Below, one piece after another: positions 40,301 to 53,836 of a stretch of 64,000 nt of DNA. The stretch covers positions 26,856 to 90,855 of the forward strand of contig QANU01067372.1 in the NCBI GenBank assembly GCA_003254905.1. The letters run 5' to 3'. Position 1 is the first letter of the stretch. The number at the start of each line of letters is the position of its first letter. The DNA comes from Nissolia schottii (lineage: Eukaryota > Streptophyta > Magnoliopsida > Fabales > Fabaceae). Below the pieces are notes generated by a model that was not told the origin of the DNA, ran no database searches, and saw nothing but the letters and a program-made list of their open reading frames with translations. The position numbers and the translations under genes are program-made.

Positions 40301-43300
40301 ATGGGCTCAACACATACTTTGGAGGTGGGAAGAGGAGCAGAGGAGGAAGAAGAATTGAAGGGGAGAGGAACGTGGAAGCATGCGGCTTTCCATGTAGCCA
40401 CCACGATTGCCACACCTGCTGCTTATGCCCCTTTGCCCTTCGCCCTCGCTTCCCTCGGTTGGCCTCTTGGTTAGTTAGTTACTTAGTTCCCCTTTCTCTC
40501 ACCTCACTCACACTCTCTCTCCCTCCCCCATGAGATTAATTTATCAAAAAATAATAGGATCATAAACAACTTTAATTACACTCACAGATACGGAGAATCG
40601 GCCTTTATGAATTGATTATTTTAAATATAGTCATCAACTTTGATTTCTTTCACCTTGGTTGGATAATCTTGGGTAAGGGTGTAGAAAGGATAGGTTGGGT
40701 TAGATTAAACTAGAATTCTTAGATTGGGCGATTACTATGTGCTAATTTAGACAAACATATATAAAAGCTAACTGTACTATCTTAATTGCCATTAGTACCT
40801 CTCTTTCTTTTAGCTTTCCGTGGAATAAAATAAATCTCTTTCTTTTGAGGTGTTGAGGGTTGTTTTTTGTTTTAAAAAAAATTACATTCAATAAGGTTTG
40901 AATTTAGAAATTGCATATTTCCTAAATCCTTTACTATTAAATCAATTCTAGTGACTTAAAAGTGTTAAGTTTGAACCTCTTCGATGTATAAAAAAAATAC
41001 ATATATAAAAATTTAGATGTCACACCTAATAAAGTCATAAAATTTTAGATATTAAAATTTAAAAAATATTTTTTTTTATTGGAATAATTTAAAAGATATT
41101 TAATAATACATATTTTGTTATAAATTATATAATGCAAAATACACACTTATGTTTCATCTATTTATTTATCTACTTTAAAGCCACTCTCTTGTCCTAAAAA
41201 GTTTCTCATTTTAATATGTTCATTTACGTGGCAATTTTACTTGTGCGTGTTTGTGCATGATGTTAATTACAAAGAATTGATATGTTCATCTCAACATCTA
41301 TATATGGCTGTCTCTAATTAAGAAGAGTGCTTTCTTACTTATTAATGATTATACAGGTGTGAGTAGTCTGGTGAGTGCAACACTAGCCACATGGTATTCA
41401 AGCATTTTGATCGCTTCTTTATGGAAATGGAATGGGGAGAAGCATGTCACCTATAGAAATCTTGCACATAGTATTTTCGGTTAGTATAATCCTGCAATAT
41501 TCTTAGAGTAAGACCTTATTTTTGTCCTTCTTAAATATAGCAGTTATTATATTACTCCCCCCAAAAAAATTAGTCACTACAATAATTCTTTTGAAAGACT
41601 AATGTTTTGATTGCTTTCTTTTTTGGAGAACTAACAAAGCTAATGTGTGACATTTTTAATCATTGAGGATAATCTGGAGATATAATTTGTTGAGAAGACT
41701 AATATGGTTGTAACTACACTTTTTTGAAGGACTTAAATAAGAGTTTTTACTCATGGTTATGTTGGTTTTACACTTAAACCCAAAAAAAACTGCAAACACC
41801 CGCCTTCTTACTACATCAATTCATAATTTTTTTTTTTCCTTTGGAATTTTATTTCTAATCTATATAATAAGAAATTAAGAACCATACTTACTCAGATTTG
41901 ATTGGGGAGTGCAAAATGCAGGCATGCTCAAGAAGTGAAGATACCTTGCTTTTATTTATTCATTCATTCCTTCTTCATTTGCTTATGCACATTTTTGCAG
42001 AACACCTTATTTTGTACATGCAACATATAGTTGTCTCTGCATATGACATTTAGTCCTAGTTAATCTGTCTTATATTCTGCAGTCAAATGTTTTCCTTTGT
42101 GGAATTGCACTAGCTGCAGTTCATTTTGTTACCCTTGACCATGATATTATTGCTAATGATTTATGAAGGAGTCTGGGGGTACTGGTCTATTGCCTTTTTT
42201 CAGCAGGTAGCTTCTCTGGGAAATAACATTGCCATCCACATTGCTGCTGGCAGCAGCCTTAAGGTTATTATGCATCTAACCAGATTTTATAGACTGATAA
42301 TACAAATCTTATAATCACATGTTTAAGCCATTTATAACAATGTCATTTTAGTGATCTTCTGCCTTATGAATTAGAGATTAATTTTTATGCACTGGCTGTG
42401 TAAATGAGTTTTACAGTGTTGTCATCCTATCATGTGGTGCAATGTACGAGACTTTTGATATAGTGGGTGAGAGACTCAACCACTTTTGCTTGCGAGGCAA
42501 CATATGATTAGATAACGTTATAAAACTCTTTACACTGTATTTAAATAGAAATTAATCTATATCAAATAACCTTTTTCATTGTCAGAAAATGAAATTCATT
42601 CTTTAATGTTCCATTTCCATGTTGTTGTTGTTGTTGTTTTTTTTTGTACAGGCAGTTTACAAGCACTATCACAACGATGGAAAATTGACCCTGCAACATT
42701 TCATCATTTTCTTTGGAATCTTTGAGCTACTCCTCTCTCAGCTCCCTGATATTCACTCACTGAGATGGGTGAATGCATTGTGCACTTTCAGCACCATTGG
42801 CTTTGCTGGTACAACAATTGGTGTTACAATTTATAATGGTGAGCCGGCGATGAATTTTCGAATTCCGACTCTCTGATTTCGTGGTGATAAACATATTCGG
42901 CTTATTTGTTTCTGTCATCTCTTTATAGGGAAGAAGATAGACAGAACATCAGTTAGCTATAGTTTGCAGGGTAGTTCTGCTTCTAAAACCTTCAAGGCCT
43001 TCAATGCCCTTGGGACCATTGCATTTTCATTTGGTGATGCAATGCTTCCAGAAATACAGGTATCCAATGTTTCTTATATCTTTGATACATATTAATATAT
43101 TGAGTAAATAACTAATTTGATTCCAACATTTTCATTTTACATCAATTTGGTACTGAAATTTCTTTTAACATGAATTTAGTTTAAACATTTTCATTATGAC
43201 AACAAATTAGTCAGAAAATATTTCATAACATCAATTTAGTCCATTTGATATCTCTAATATATTTTCACATTCATACCTTTCTGGCAATGGTGGTTTGATC

Positions 43301-45245
43301 TAGTTGAAGCCTAGAGGATATCCTTATTTCCTCAAGAGATTATTTCTCATAGTCTTCTCTTTGCCGAGGAGTTCAAGTGACACAATATGATTCTCTATCC
43401 TCTATATTCTCTTTGTCTAAGATTGCTACATGATTGTAGCATCCCTTGGAAACCCCCTCTCTATTATTGCTTTGTCCTATAAACCAAACCTCTTGTAATA
43501 ATACGTTATTGCAATGAAATTTGCTTACCTTCGAAAAATGAAAAAAAAAAAAATAGCAGTCTGACCGTTGTGGGAGTGAATTAGTAGGATATAACTATTA
43601 GACTAAAGTGATATGAAATTTTATAATGTTATGACTAAATTAATGTCAATTTTTTTTTAAGACTAAATTGGCTGCTGATGGTCACATCCTGAATTTTCTG
43701 GTTATGTGCAATGTTGTAGTCTAAAGGGTACAAAATAGCCACTTTTTTACTTCTCAGTTGTGAAATAGCAATTTGTGACTCCCTGTTATTTTCCAGAATA
43801 CAGTGAGAGAACCTGCAAAGAAGAACATGTACAAAAGCATATCAGCGGCATACAGTGTCATTGTTCTGACTTACTGGCAGCTGGCCTTTGCCGGATACTG
43901 GGCGTTCGGATCGCAAGTCGAACCTTATATCTTATCTTCTTTGTCAATTCCAGAATGGACTGTTGTTATGGCTAATTTGTTTGCAGCAGTTCAAATATCG
44001 GGTTGCTTTCAGGTATAGCTGCTCCTCTTGGCAGTTCAAGTAGGAGAGTATGGCTTCTCTTGAAACCTCATTGTGCTCATCATATGTGCATAGATTGTTG
44101 GAATCTCAAGTGTCTCTGATAAGCAAAGTCCCACGTTATATTAAAATATGACATAACATAAATTACATAGTAACACGATTGGAATGATGGAAAATCATCA
44201 TCTCAGTTGATTCTCATTAAAATTAAGCTTTATGTACAAAGGGATGTTAGCTCAATAGAGCTCAGCTAATCACGGTTGCGGGTGACTACTAACTACCTAA
44301 CCAACCAAGTAACTAATTGATACAGCTGGAAATAATCCTAACTAACCAACTATCAACTGAAATTAGCTGACTAACTAAATTCTAATTACAGAATTTATGT
44401 ACAAATATAATACATGATATGTATTACATAGCCTTAAGATTTTTGAGTCAATATGTGGTATTAGATTATGGTTTCTCATCGTTGAATTTTGAGTTTCTAC
44501 TTTATTTACTATTTATCATGTCAAATTCTCAGTTCCAAATAACTGTCTACTTTTAACTTTTAAATGTCCATGTAGATTAAGGAATTGGTTGAAAATGCTT
44601 TAGTGTCAGAGAATTTAGAAATGCTTTATAAAATTACTCTTACTAAATTTTCCCTCTTTCTTAATTTTTCTCATGCTCTCTTCTTCTGCTCTCCCATTTA
44701 GTAGGGGTATAACTTGGACAAAAATAATTAATATTATATAGATGGTAGAAGGAGATAGTTATTTGTAAAAAAATACAATTTTAAAATAAGAATAGTGAGA
44801 GTATGATTCAAATTGCCCTACTAACGGGGTTCCTTGAATTATTTCTCAGATATACTGCAGACCAACATATGCTTACTTTGAGGAAAGAATGTTATCCAAC
44901 AAATCCACTAGCACTTTTCCCTTCAGAAACCACCTTGCAAGGCTTTCTTTTACTTCCACATACATGGTTCTTGTCACTCTCATTGCTGCAGCTCTGCCCT
45001 TCTTTGGGGATTTTGTGTCCATTTGTGGGGCAATTGGGTTCACTCCTCTAGACTTTGTCTTCCCCGCTTTAGCATACCTTAAGGCTGGAACTAGGGCCAA
45101 GAACTCCAAGCTTGGACTCTTGATGCTGCCACTCAATGTTTTGATAGCTACTTGGTTCTCAGTTGTTGCTATCTTGGGTTGCATTGGGGCCGTCAGATTC
45201 ATAGTTGAAGATATCAAGACCTACAAGTTCTTCCATGATATGTGA
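40301..45245 (+). CDS. GAT1-like: GABA transporter 1-like, amino acid/auxin permease family
   Basis: A proton-driven carrier for gamma-aminobutyrate at the plasma membrane, by similarity to Arabidopsis GAT1 (At1g08230). Exons are 40301-40469, 41357-41479, 42169-42263, 42652-42838, 42929-43059, 43797-44012 and 44850-45245. All join in phase to 438 residues, against about 450 in Arabidopsis. Family signatures include WKHAAFHVATTIATPAAYAP at 25-44 next to the first membrane helix, GYWSIAFFQQVASLGNNIAI across the exon 2/3 region, FSFGDAMLPEIQ, and a C-terminal hydrophobic run ending FFHDM. About ten hydrophobic helices are apparent. Exon 3 has an acceptor (tttatgaag|gag) with a poor pyrimidine tract, yet phase and homology both require it. 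Intron 1 contains direct repeat B; introns 5 and 6 contain transposon debris. Confidence 0.93.
41094..41195 (+). repeat. Direct repeat B, copy 2 (GABA transporter intron 1)
   Basis: Matches 36136-36238 in the same orientation. Lies wholly within intron 1. Confidence 0.65.
43060..43796. other. GABA transporter intron 5 with repeat debris
   Basis: Between tttgattccaacattttcatt and a loosely inverted aatgtcaatttttttttaag...actaaattgg lies about 250 bp that ends in an A-run (about 43540-43553). The arrangement suggests a retroposed fragment inside an older Mutator-like repeat of the 'ttagtcc/ggacta' type. Family not certain. Confidence 0.35.
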
Positions 45246-46941
45246 ATGAATTTTGGACTCCCCAAAAATTCTTTTCCAACCCTTTTTTTTATTTTAAGTA
45301 AAAGTTTAATTGGATTCAACATCGGTCATTCCACAAAGTTAGAGCATATTCCTAAACTTTTTGAGTGTTTACAATAATATTTATAAAATATATATTAAAG
45401 TATCATTTACATCGATATTAAAAATTGAACTCATATTCTTTTGTAATATAAGCTTCTTTATCAATCATGTACCAACTATTTTTTGCTTTTCATTTTATCT
45501 TTGGGATAAGTTACATAATTTACAGATGGGATTTGTTAGATTTATCAAACGACCTCGTTACTATTAAATAATTATTTATTCTTAGGTCTGCATAGTGAGA
45601 TTAGTAAGAAAAATTACTTTGTACGAGAGTGCCCAATATATAATGGTTGTGCTATTTGAATATATGGAACATTGTCACTCTCTTCCAATATATTTTTTGA
45701 CCTTCTCTCTTGGCTTGCACCTTATTACCAATGAATGAGCAAATGAGGTATTGTTACAAATTCGGATACAAGCAGCACAAAACCAATTATCAAAAGTGAA
45801 ACTGGACATCGCTGATTCTTTTGCATCATGGGACCATGTTCAATTGAACAAAGCCACCAAAGCAATTAATCCTAATTGGTTTGTGATCCAATTGGTTAGT
45901 ACAACAATTTGCATGTCTATGTATTAGCGAGTTTTATATACCTACCGCACATTGCGCGAGTATAGAATCTACTATATACTATTAAAGCCAGCAACTCCCA
46001 CCCCGGGCCCACGCCATTGAAGTACACGTGTCTCACTCTCACGCAAAAATTTTCCGCTCAAATCTTCCTACGAGGGCAATACAGTCTTAACAAAACGCAA
46101 ATGGTAGCAGCTTGTGAAATATCACAGCTTCATCTCCTAAATTGTTCAAATGGTAGCAAGTGAAATCCATTTGTGTTGCTTTGCCTTTCCTATTTGCCTC
46201 AGATTGCAAGGAGAACTTCGACTTCCAAGCAAATTCTTATAAAAGTGATAAGATTTTTAATATAAACAACTTGAATTCCCGTGAATTTAGAAAATCAAAT
46301 GATTCATTTTTTTAAGATACAAAAAATGGGAATTGATTTGTCAATCAAGTAATTTCACATCTTCCTTAATTCCAAACATATATGTAAAGTTCACACTTCA
46401 CCTTAACTACTTTGGAATTGAGAAGTCAATGTCTTGATTATTATCATTTCTTTTTTGTTGGATGATTAGTTTTTATTATGACTACTAAATAAAGTCTATT
46501 TTGATTGGGTACTACTACAAATTTGGCTCAAATTGTAAGTCCAATAAAAAATATAATTGAAGTCTCATTTTTATAACTCATTTAGGCTACATGCATAAAT
46601 TTTAAGATAAAACCATCTTTTGGTCTCATATAAGTGTGACGAAGAATTTAAAGTGTGCCATTAAGAAATTATCGGTCAGCTCTAGAATGTTGTGGAAGAC
46701 ATGGGCTTGACACCCTGCAGGTCGTTCTAGAGTATCTTTTTAACGCGTTCGTTCTATTGAAACTTGAAAGACAAAAAAATAAAAAATAAAAAATAAAAAA
46801 TAAAAAACAAAAGAAGAAAAAGAAACAAAATAATTGACCCTCTTTCGTGTTCGTGGGACAGAAAAACACGAGAAGAAGAAAAAGATCATCACCGCAATTT
46901 TGGAAATTTGGGGGGATCGGTCACGAATTCGTGCGTGCGAT
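45246..46941. other. Intergenic between GABA transporter and WBP2-like gene
   Basis: 3' UTR of the transporter, spacer, and promoter/leader of the next gene. An (AATAAAAA)n stretch at about 46776-46808 lies about 135 bases before the next start codon. Nothing coding. Confidence 0.45.
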
Positions 46942-49900
46942 ATGGCGTTGAATCCTCAACTCTTTCCACACGGTATGCCCGTTCCTTTCCTCAACGAGAT
47001 GTTCGTGCTCGCCAGAGATGGCGTCGAGTTCGAGATCGATAAGATTCCTGACTCACCGTGAGCACCATTTTTATTCTTCTTTTTTTCATTTATTCTTATA
47101 TTTTTGAGTTTATTGGTTTATTTTGCTATGAACAAAAAAAAAAGGTATAAGGTCTTAAAGTATTTCAAATTAGTCAATTTTTATGAATTTGTCTGGTAAT
47201 GTTTTCGTTAGCGACCAATTCGAGGGTTTACTCTATTCCTTTTTTATATATATATATCCAATGATTAAATGGGTAATGTCCTGAAATTTGTGACCTTCTG
47301 GGGCTTTGTGGAAAAAATGTTGCTGAAGCTGAATTGCGAGGAATTTGAGGGTTTAGGAAAAAAGAGAAAGTGGATTTTGTTTTGTACAAGATGTTTTGGT
47401 ATGATCATTGTTTTTTTGTTCACTATTTGATCATTGTATGGTTAGGAACCGTGGTGGTCAAATCAAAACAAAGGGAACCATATATTTGTCAAATGTACGC
47501 ATGGTCTTCGTCGCAAAAGCTCCAGTTGGCGGCTTCGTAGCTTTCGATATGCCTTTGGTATGTGATACTACTGCTTCTCTCATTGTTTCAAGTTTGGTTG
47601 AGGTTATGTTTTCTGTTTTCTGTTTTGCTCTAGTTAATTTTGATTTTTCCTTATGCATTTAGATGTTCTTATTCTTAAATTTTAATGATTTGTCTATAGA
47701 CATGATTTGTAATACAATATAATGACATTGTTTGATCTACCTAGTGGAAAAAGACTCATTGTTGTTGCATTTAAATTTTCCTCTTGTTGCGCTGAGTCAA
47801 TTTAATGAACTGTTCTGTGTTGGTTTTGTCGATGAATCTGTATTGGTCTTTCTGTCCATCAAATTCACTGCATAACATCTACAGCCATATGCTTAGTTAT
47901 TGGGTTTGTAGTCCTGTTTTGTCGACTTCTCCTTATATTTTCTATGTTATGGCAATCGTTTTGGGATCCAATCCATTAACTGTCTGTTGAGTGTTCTTGC
48001 CAAACACAAGGTCACCAGTATGAGTGAGCCTACAAAACCTTATTCGGATATGGTGATAGTTATCGTTGTGTTTGACTTGGGAGGAACCAATGATGTGATG
48101 GAAATGGACTGGGTGGTTAGGGAGGGAAAATAATTAGAATCAAGCAAACCTTCAATATTGTCCTTGAGAAATTTAGTGACTGACACATTTATCCTCGCAA
48201 TTGCATCTAATTGAATTCCTTCTCCACTGAGATTTTGGGCACCATTATCAATCTTTCAGTTTCATGGGCGAGGTTCTGTGAAGCTTTGGGGAACTTCTGC
48301 AGTCAGTAATAGCTCTTATTAGGTGAGATCCCTGAGAGCATTTGAGCCTTGATTTGTTTAGTGATATTGGCTTTTTCAAAGCTTCAGGTGGTATTCCTGT
48401 CACAGAACAATGTGCGTATAGATGTGATCTCGGCGGAGTTGATTTTGAACAGGATATTAGAGAGGGAAAAAAATGGAACCAATTATTTGAAAAAAGAAGC
48501 TAAACTGGTTAATCAAACTGGAATAACTGGTTTTCGATTCAGCTATTTTTTTTTCTCAAAGTAGAAAGCAGTTTGGTTTGGTTGTTATGAAACAAATTGT
48601 TGGTTCTCTTCAGTTCAATTCTGTTTTGTGAACTGAAGCTATTCATGCCCAACCCTAGGTGGGTTGGTGGAATTCTGGAGGAGTGGAAGTGGAACCACTA
48701 ATTATAATTGGCACCTTTGCTAAGTAGTCCCTGCAGAAACATCCTGCTAGTACAAACTTCAGCTGAAAGAATCAGCAGAGAAAATTTGGAGGCCATGTCA
48801 AGGGATGGTCCCTTTTCTCAATCTCAGACTATAAAATTCAAGATCTGTCCGGCAGAAGTCTTCAATTCAAGCATAACAGCCAAAAAATGAGGTCACCGCA
48901 TCAAAAGGAAGGACGTCCGCGAGTTTGAAAACTCCTGGGAACCATTTGGTAATATCCAAGACTACTTCTTGGACATGAATCTGGAGAAAAAGGTGAATCT
49001 TCTGGAGCAAGAAGTATTGTATGAGAATGCTGATGTGGCAGTAAGAGAGCAAAGGCAGTTAGAAGGGTGGGAATATGTATGAGAGGGGTACAAAGGAGGC
49101 AGGAGAGGGGGGGGGGGACTATTGAGTAAGGATTTGAGGCCATTGTGGGAAGGGATTCTTGCAAACCCTCAAACCTGCTCCATCATTTTTTGGTTTTATT
49201 TTATTTTTTCTATTTGGGTGTTTTCCATTGCTGTCCTGTTTCTGCATAGAGGATTTCATCTGATCATAAGGAGGAAGTCTCCAATTTCTCTGTAGTTAAT
49301 TTCAATTCACACAATGGCTTGTGGTGGCAACATAAGTATGAAGTTGTTGGGTGATGTTTTAGTTATAAGCTTTATTCATTCTGAGCATCTTTCTGGCCAA
49401 TGTATTTTGTGTAAAATACATTTTACTTAACCCTTTCTCTTCTTATTTCCTTGAGGTTGTTTTTCTTATCTCTTAACCGCCTGAAGTTTAGTTCCAAGTG
49501 AAAGCGTTATTTTTCAAGCTTAATACAAAGAAGCATATGAATTGTGCATTATTATATCACTACAAAAAACAAAGTTTCATTTAAAAATAAAAAATAAAAA
49601 TACTTAACCCCTTGAATTTTGACTTTTAAATCACTTAATTCCCTTGATATTGCATTTTAAGTGTTTTGAGCTTGACCTCCATTTGATTTAACTGGAATGC
49701 TTTCATTAAAACTAAACTTTAGAATTAAGTGATCAAGGGGGTAATTTCCCCTGCATTTTCTTTTTTAGATTGAAAACCATACATAATTGACATGAAACAT
49801 GCTCTATAGTTGACAACTTTTTACCTTGCTGATCCTCCGTTTTACTCATCATGTGCAGCTTTACATCCATGGTGAAAAATTTAACCAGCCAATATTCCAC

Positions 49901-51104
49901 TGTAACAATATTTCTGGACAAGTTGAGCCCGTAAGTAAATGCTGTATTCTATTTGGCTACCCTGACACAGTTCCTTTATTTTCTATGATCAATATTTGTG
50001 AGCTACCATAAATATTATTGTCCTAAATAAAACTTTGTAAATTGGCAATAATAGGTAGTCCAAGATGACCAACACAGAGCTCTATACTCCACATACACAT
50101 TCAAGATCTTGTTCAAAGAGGGTGGCTGCGGAACCTTCATTCCTCTTTTCTTCAACTTGATTGCCTCAGTTAGACAGTACAATCAACAGCAGGCTAATTG
50201 GCAGGCGCAAGCTCATATGGATCCTTTGCAGGCGGCTCAGACTCCTGTCGATGAGATGATGAGACATGCGTAAGTGAATGTTAATGTTATGCTTTAAATT
50301 TAGACTAAACTCTCACATTGGTCCCTGATGCGAATATTGTCGGACAAATGTTCTCATGAATAGATTAGTTCCTGAGAAATCTTTTTGTGGGACTTAGTAG
50401 TCCCTAAAAAAGACTAGTTTGACCCATCTCAAGGACTATTTTGAGATTTTTATTTGGTAGTGATGAGTTGCTTAGTTAATAGTTATGTTTTCGTCGGAGA
50501 TCACTTTGGGGCTTTGCTCTTAAATTTTTTGGCAAATGACTTTTTTGGTCTCTTATCTTTGTCTGTTATATCAATTTGGTTCCTTAAGTATTTTATGTAA
50601 CAATTTGGTTTTCTAAGTTTCAAAGTGTTATTAATTCGGTCATTTACCTTTTTTTTAATATTAATTTGGTCTATTATGTTTTAAACCACTATCAAATAAG
50701 TGTAGACGTGACATGACAAACTAAGCTGATAGCAATTTGACATGTAATGGCCCCAATTGATACGAAAGAAAGTAAATATCAAATTGATGGCGATTTGAAG
50801 CTTAGACTTAGAATATCAAATTGACAGATCAGATAAAAGCATGGGAAAAGTTAATTTAGCCTAAACATGTTAGTATAGTATTGTGTGTTTAGTTTCTTCA
50901 GTTTCACTCCTATTTGCCCCCACACTCTTCAATTTGGTTGCTTCAAAGTGTGTTTTAAGTGTAGACAATAGAATTTAACATCGCATTGTTTGCAGGTACG
51001 TTGATCCCAATGATCCAACAAAAATATTTCTGCAGCAACCAAACTCTGATTCTGAGCTTAGGCGTCGAACATATCAGCCACAGGCACCTGGAGGCCAACT
51101 CTGA
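46942..51104 (+). CDS. GRAM domain, WBP2-like protein (At5g11680 type)
   Basis: A small conserved eukaryotic protein related to WW-domain-binding protein 2 and the UPF0664 group; its role in plants is poorly defined. Exons are 46942-47057, 47446-47557, 49859-49930, 50055-50269 and 50996-51104, all with GT-AG borders, giving 207 residues. It begins MALNPQLFPHGMPVPFLNEM. The GRAM-like fold follows at about 20-125, with KTKGTIYLSNVRMVFVAK at about 46-63 and EGGCGTFIPLFFNLI at about 116-130. The tail DPLQAAQTPVDEMMRHAYVD is nearly invariant in plant homologues. There is no PPxY motif as in animal WBP2. The start follows purine-rich leader DNA and is the first ATG in frame. Intron 2 is 2.3 kb and probably swollen by an old insertion. 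Confidence 0.93.
48000..49350 (+). mobile_element. Possible Ty3/gypsy fossil in intron 2 of the WBP2-like gene
   Basis: More G+C-rich and complex than ordinary intron DNA. A short stretch near 48.9 kb reads like the far end of a Ty3/gypsy polyprotein (around a FENSWEPFGNIQ word), and a polypurine tract follows at about 49095-49120. It is broken, short and old, and the ends are not defined. The match is by eye and weak. Confidence 0.35.
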
Positions 51105-52591
51105 GTCTTGAAAATTACATTGCCCTTCTCTCGCCTTCATTGGAGGATGTTTGTATTAAACTGTGTGTTAATACTGTAATAAACAAAATTACATGATGCT
51201 ATCAATTGATATTTCTGGGTGTATAATTCTCATGTATTATGATCCGCAAGAAATGTCTTATTATGGAAATTGCTTTTTATATGTTCACTTTGAATCCCAT
51301 TATTTATACATCAACCATTAATATCCTATCTTTATAAGATCTTTTCTTTTTCAAAATGAAAAATGGGGGTTATGTTTATCTCTCTATCATTCATTTATGT
51401 CATTGTCTCATGTTAACATGAGCATTGATCTTTTAATAAAGGGTGAAATGTAATTATTAACATCTTTTTTCTTCTTTTTTTTTTTCATTTTAGTCTTGAT
51501 CCATGCGTTTATTATTATTATTACTACTACGTGTTGATCCATGATTATGAATAGTAATTTAGGATGGATGACTTTAATACTAACTTGTTATCTAAATTTA
51601 GTTACTTTACGGAGTGATTAATCATTAATAAATAGATACACATAATTTATTAAAAAGAAAATTTTAATCAACACTTTTAATGGTGAGATGTAGTCCTAAA
51701 CAAAAAAGATTTTTGTGCGCACCCTTATATTAATTGATTAGTGATATTTGTACAACAAATATATAGATAATAATGGCTAACTAACTAAAAGACAAAAATA
51801 TTGTCATTCTCTTTTTTTTTTTGTTTTTTAAACGCAACCATTACATTTTTTTTCTCATTCATTTTACACTCTCTTTCTACTAGAATAAGAAAACATGGGT
51901 AATAAAAAAAACCAATTATGTTGATCAAAGAAAACAACGTAAAAATATTGGTTTCTTTTTTTTAATAAAATTGGTTTTTTGTGCTTGAGAGAAAAAGAAA
52001 TCAACATAAACAGGTTGGTTTTGTATTTTAATAGAGTTAGGTTTTTGTTTTCTCTTAAGAGTTGGCTTCTTTTCTCACCAGAATTCTGAGAACATTAGTT
52101 TCTTTATTTGCCTAACACAAGGAGAAGGGGAAAAAAAGGGTAAAAAGAGTGTGAAGGCAAGTTAAAAAGCTGCACAAGTGATGGGATGAAAAGACAATGA
52201 CAATGGTGTGTTTTTATATTTTCTTTAATTGGCCATTATTGTCCATATATTTATTACATATAAAGCATTACTCATCTTAATTAGCGCAGGAACTTCGAAT
52301 ATTCGATTGTGCAAGGGGAATATCGGTCTCCAAACAGAATATTATGTTGGAAAATTTGACTCTTGCAGATAAGGATATCTAATTTGCGGCTTCCAATCTA
52401 TCCATATTGTGTGGTGCAGAGGACTGACTCACTTTGCACCCATTTATACTATGAATATTAACTGACAACTCTGATGATGATGCTTATGAAATAAACAGGT
52501 ACCTTAGGTTTGGAGAACACAAGCAACCTTAGATCATTTATTTGATTTTCCAAACCATAATTAACCATCCAAGTTTTACTGAAAGAGAGCA
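51105..52591. other. Intergenic upstream of psbW
   Basis: Holds the 3' UTR of the WBP2-like gene and the psbW promoter. 51,890-52,090 contains loose repeats of aaccaattatgttga / ttggtttttt words in both orientations. No coding sequence. Confidence 0.45.
52368..52373 (+). promoter_or_regulatory. I-box-like GATAAG upstream of psbW
   Basis: gataagg about 220 bases before the psbW start codon. GATAAG I-boxes are common in light-responsive nuclear photosynthesis genes. One hexamer is weak evidence by itself. Confidence 0.3.
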
Positions 52592-53836
52592 ATGGCTACG
52601 ATCTCCGCTATCACTACAGCTTCATCAATGACACGCACAAGACTTGTACTAAAGAGACCTCTAATTGGGGTCTCATCCTCTCCCATAATTGGTAAGTTGT
52701 TTATCTAAATGTCCATGCAGATCAATAGGATACTATAGTATCTTTGTGGAACACAATTCTATGCTCTTGCGTTCCCCTTAATGCCATGTAATTGTAAGGA
52801 AGTTTTCAAAAGCTTGAGTTACTAGGTGAAAGTCCCATGAATAAGTGTACATATCTAACATTCTCCTAGCTTATTAGGCTTAAAGTTTAGGCAATAGCTT
52901 ATTGGGCTTCAGAGGATCTTTGTGCAACATTTATATGCCAAAATTTAACTCTTATTTCAAAAATAGAGTAAACAAAAATAAGATTTTAAATTAGTTGATC
53001 ATAAAAACCTTAATACTAAGGAAAAATATTGCTATTTAGCCAGAAGATTTGTCAAAATCCTCAACAAAAATCGTGTGGGCGGTTTGGTGAAATTAAGAAG
53101 GTCCCACTCAATAAGCTAAAAGGTAATATCATGACACATTATTTTTAAAACTCGATTTTGCTAAACAACTTTGGCTCTTAACATTCTCAATTATTGTATG
53201 TGTGAACTAAATTTATAGAAAACACAAATTATTAGGTGAACATATAGTAACAATGTTATATCACCCAAGATAATAAAAAATAAGAACTAGAAATATTAGA
53301 GCTTTCATACAGTGCATGAGTTCTTTTTTGAGAATTTGAAGAAATTAACTAAACCATGAGAGTTGTACTTCAATGTGAAGACATGTACATGTTAAGAAAA
53401 AATTGAATTGTTGGTATTAAACTATTAATTAGATGATGTTACTTGATGAATCAACCTTTTTTTTCCCTTAAATTATCTAACAGCATTCAATTCATTTATT
53501 TATTTATTTATAGGGTTGCCTTTAATGGCTAAGGTGGGAGGAAGAGTAAGGTGCTCCATGAAGGAAGAGAAGCCTTCAATGGAGGAAAGTAGATCAAACA
53601 CGTTGATGGGCCCATCATTGTTAGCTGCTACATGTGGTGCAACCATGCTGTCAAGCCCAGAAGCCATGGCCTTGGTGGATGAGAGAATGAGCACTGAAGG
53701 AACTGGGCTTCCCTTTGGGCTTAGCAACAACATCCTTGGTTGGATCCTTTTGGGTGTCTTTGCTCTTATATGGTCTTTGTATATTGTCTACACTTCTGGG
53801 CTTGATGAGGATGAAGATTCAGGGTTGTCCCTTTAA
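52592..53836 (+). CDS. psbW: Photosystem II reaction centre W protein, plastid precursor
   Basis: PsbW is a nuclear-encoded single-helix subunit of photosystem II in the thylakoid membrane, needed for stable PSII-LHCII supercomplexes. Exons 52592-52691 and 53514-53836 join in phase to 140 residues. The N-terminus is Ser/Thr/Arg-rich (chloroplast transit peptide, about 1-50). A second hydrophobic signal with Ala at its end ([19 protein letters not shown], 68-86) directs thylakoid insertion. The mature chain starts [18 protein letters not shown] at 87, as in other plants. The membrane helix spans about 106-126, and the tail is acidic (DEDED). The single intron splits a Gly codon. All expected parts are present. 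Confidence 0.96.

Noticed and set aside
44080-44460. Possible LTR in GABA transporter intron 6 (tgttggaatctcaagtgtct... with agtcccacgttat)
   Set aside because: The opening resembles plant LTR starts, but no end, partner repeat or target duplication could be found.
49558-49600. CACTACAAAAAAC motif in the WBP2-like gene intron 2 as a CACTA element
   Set aside because: Only one short terminus-like word; no opposite end or duplication was found.
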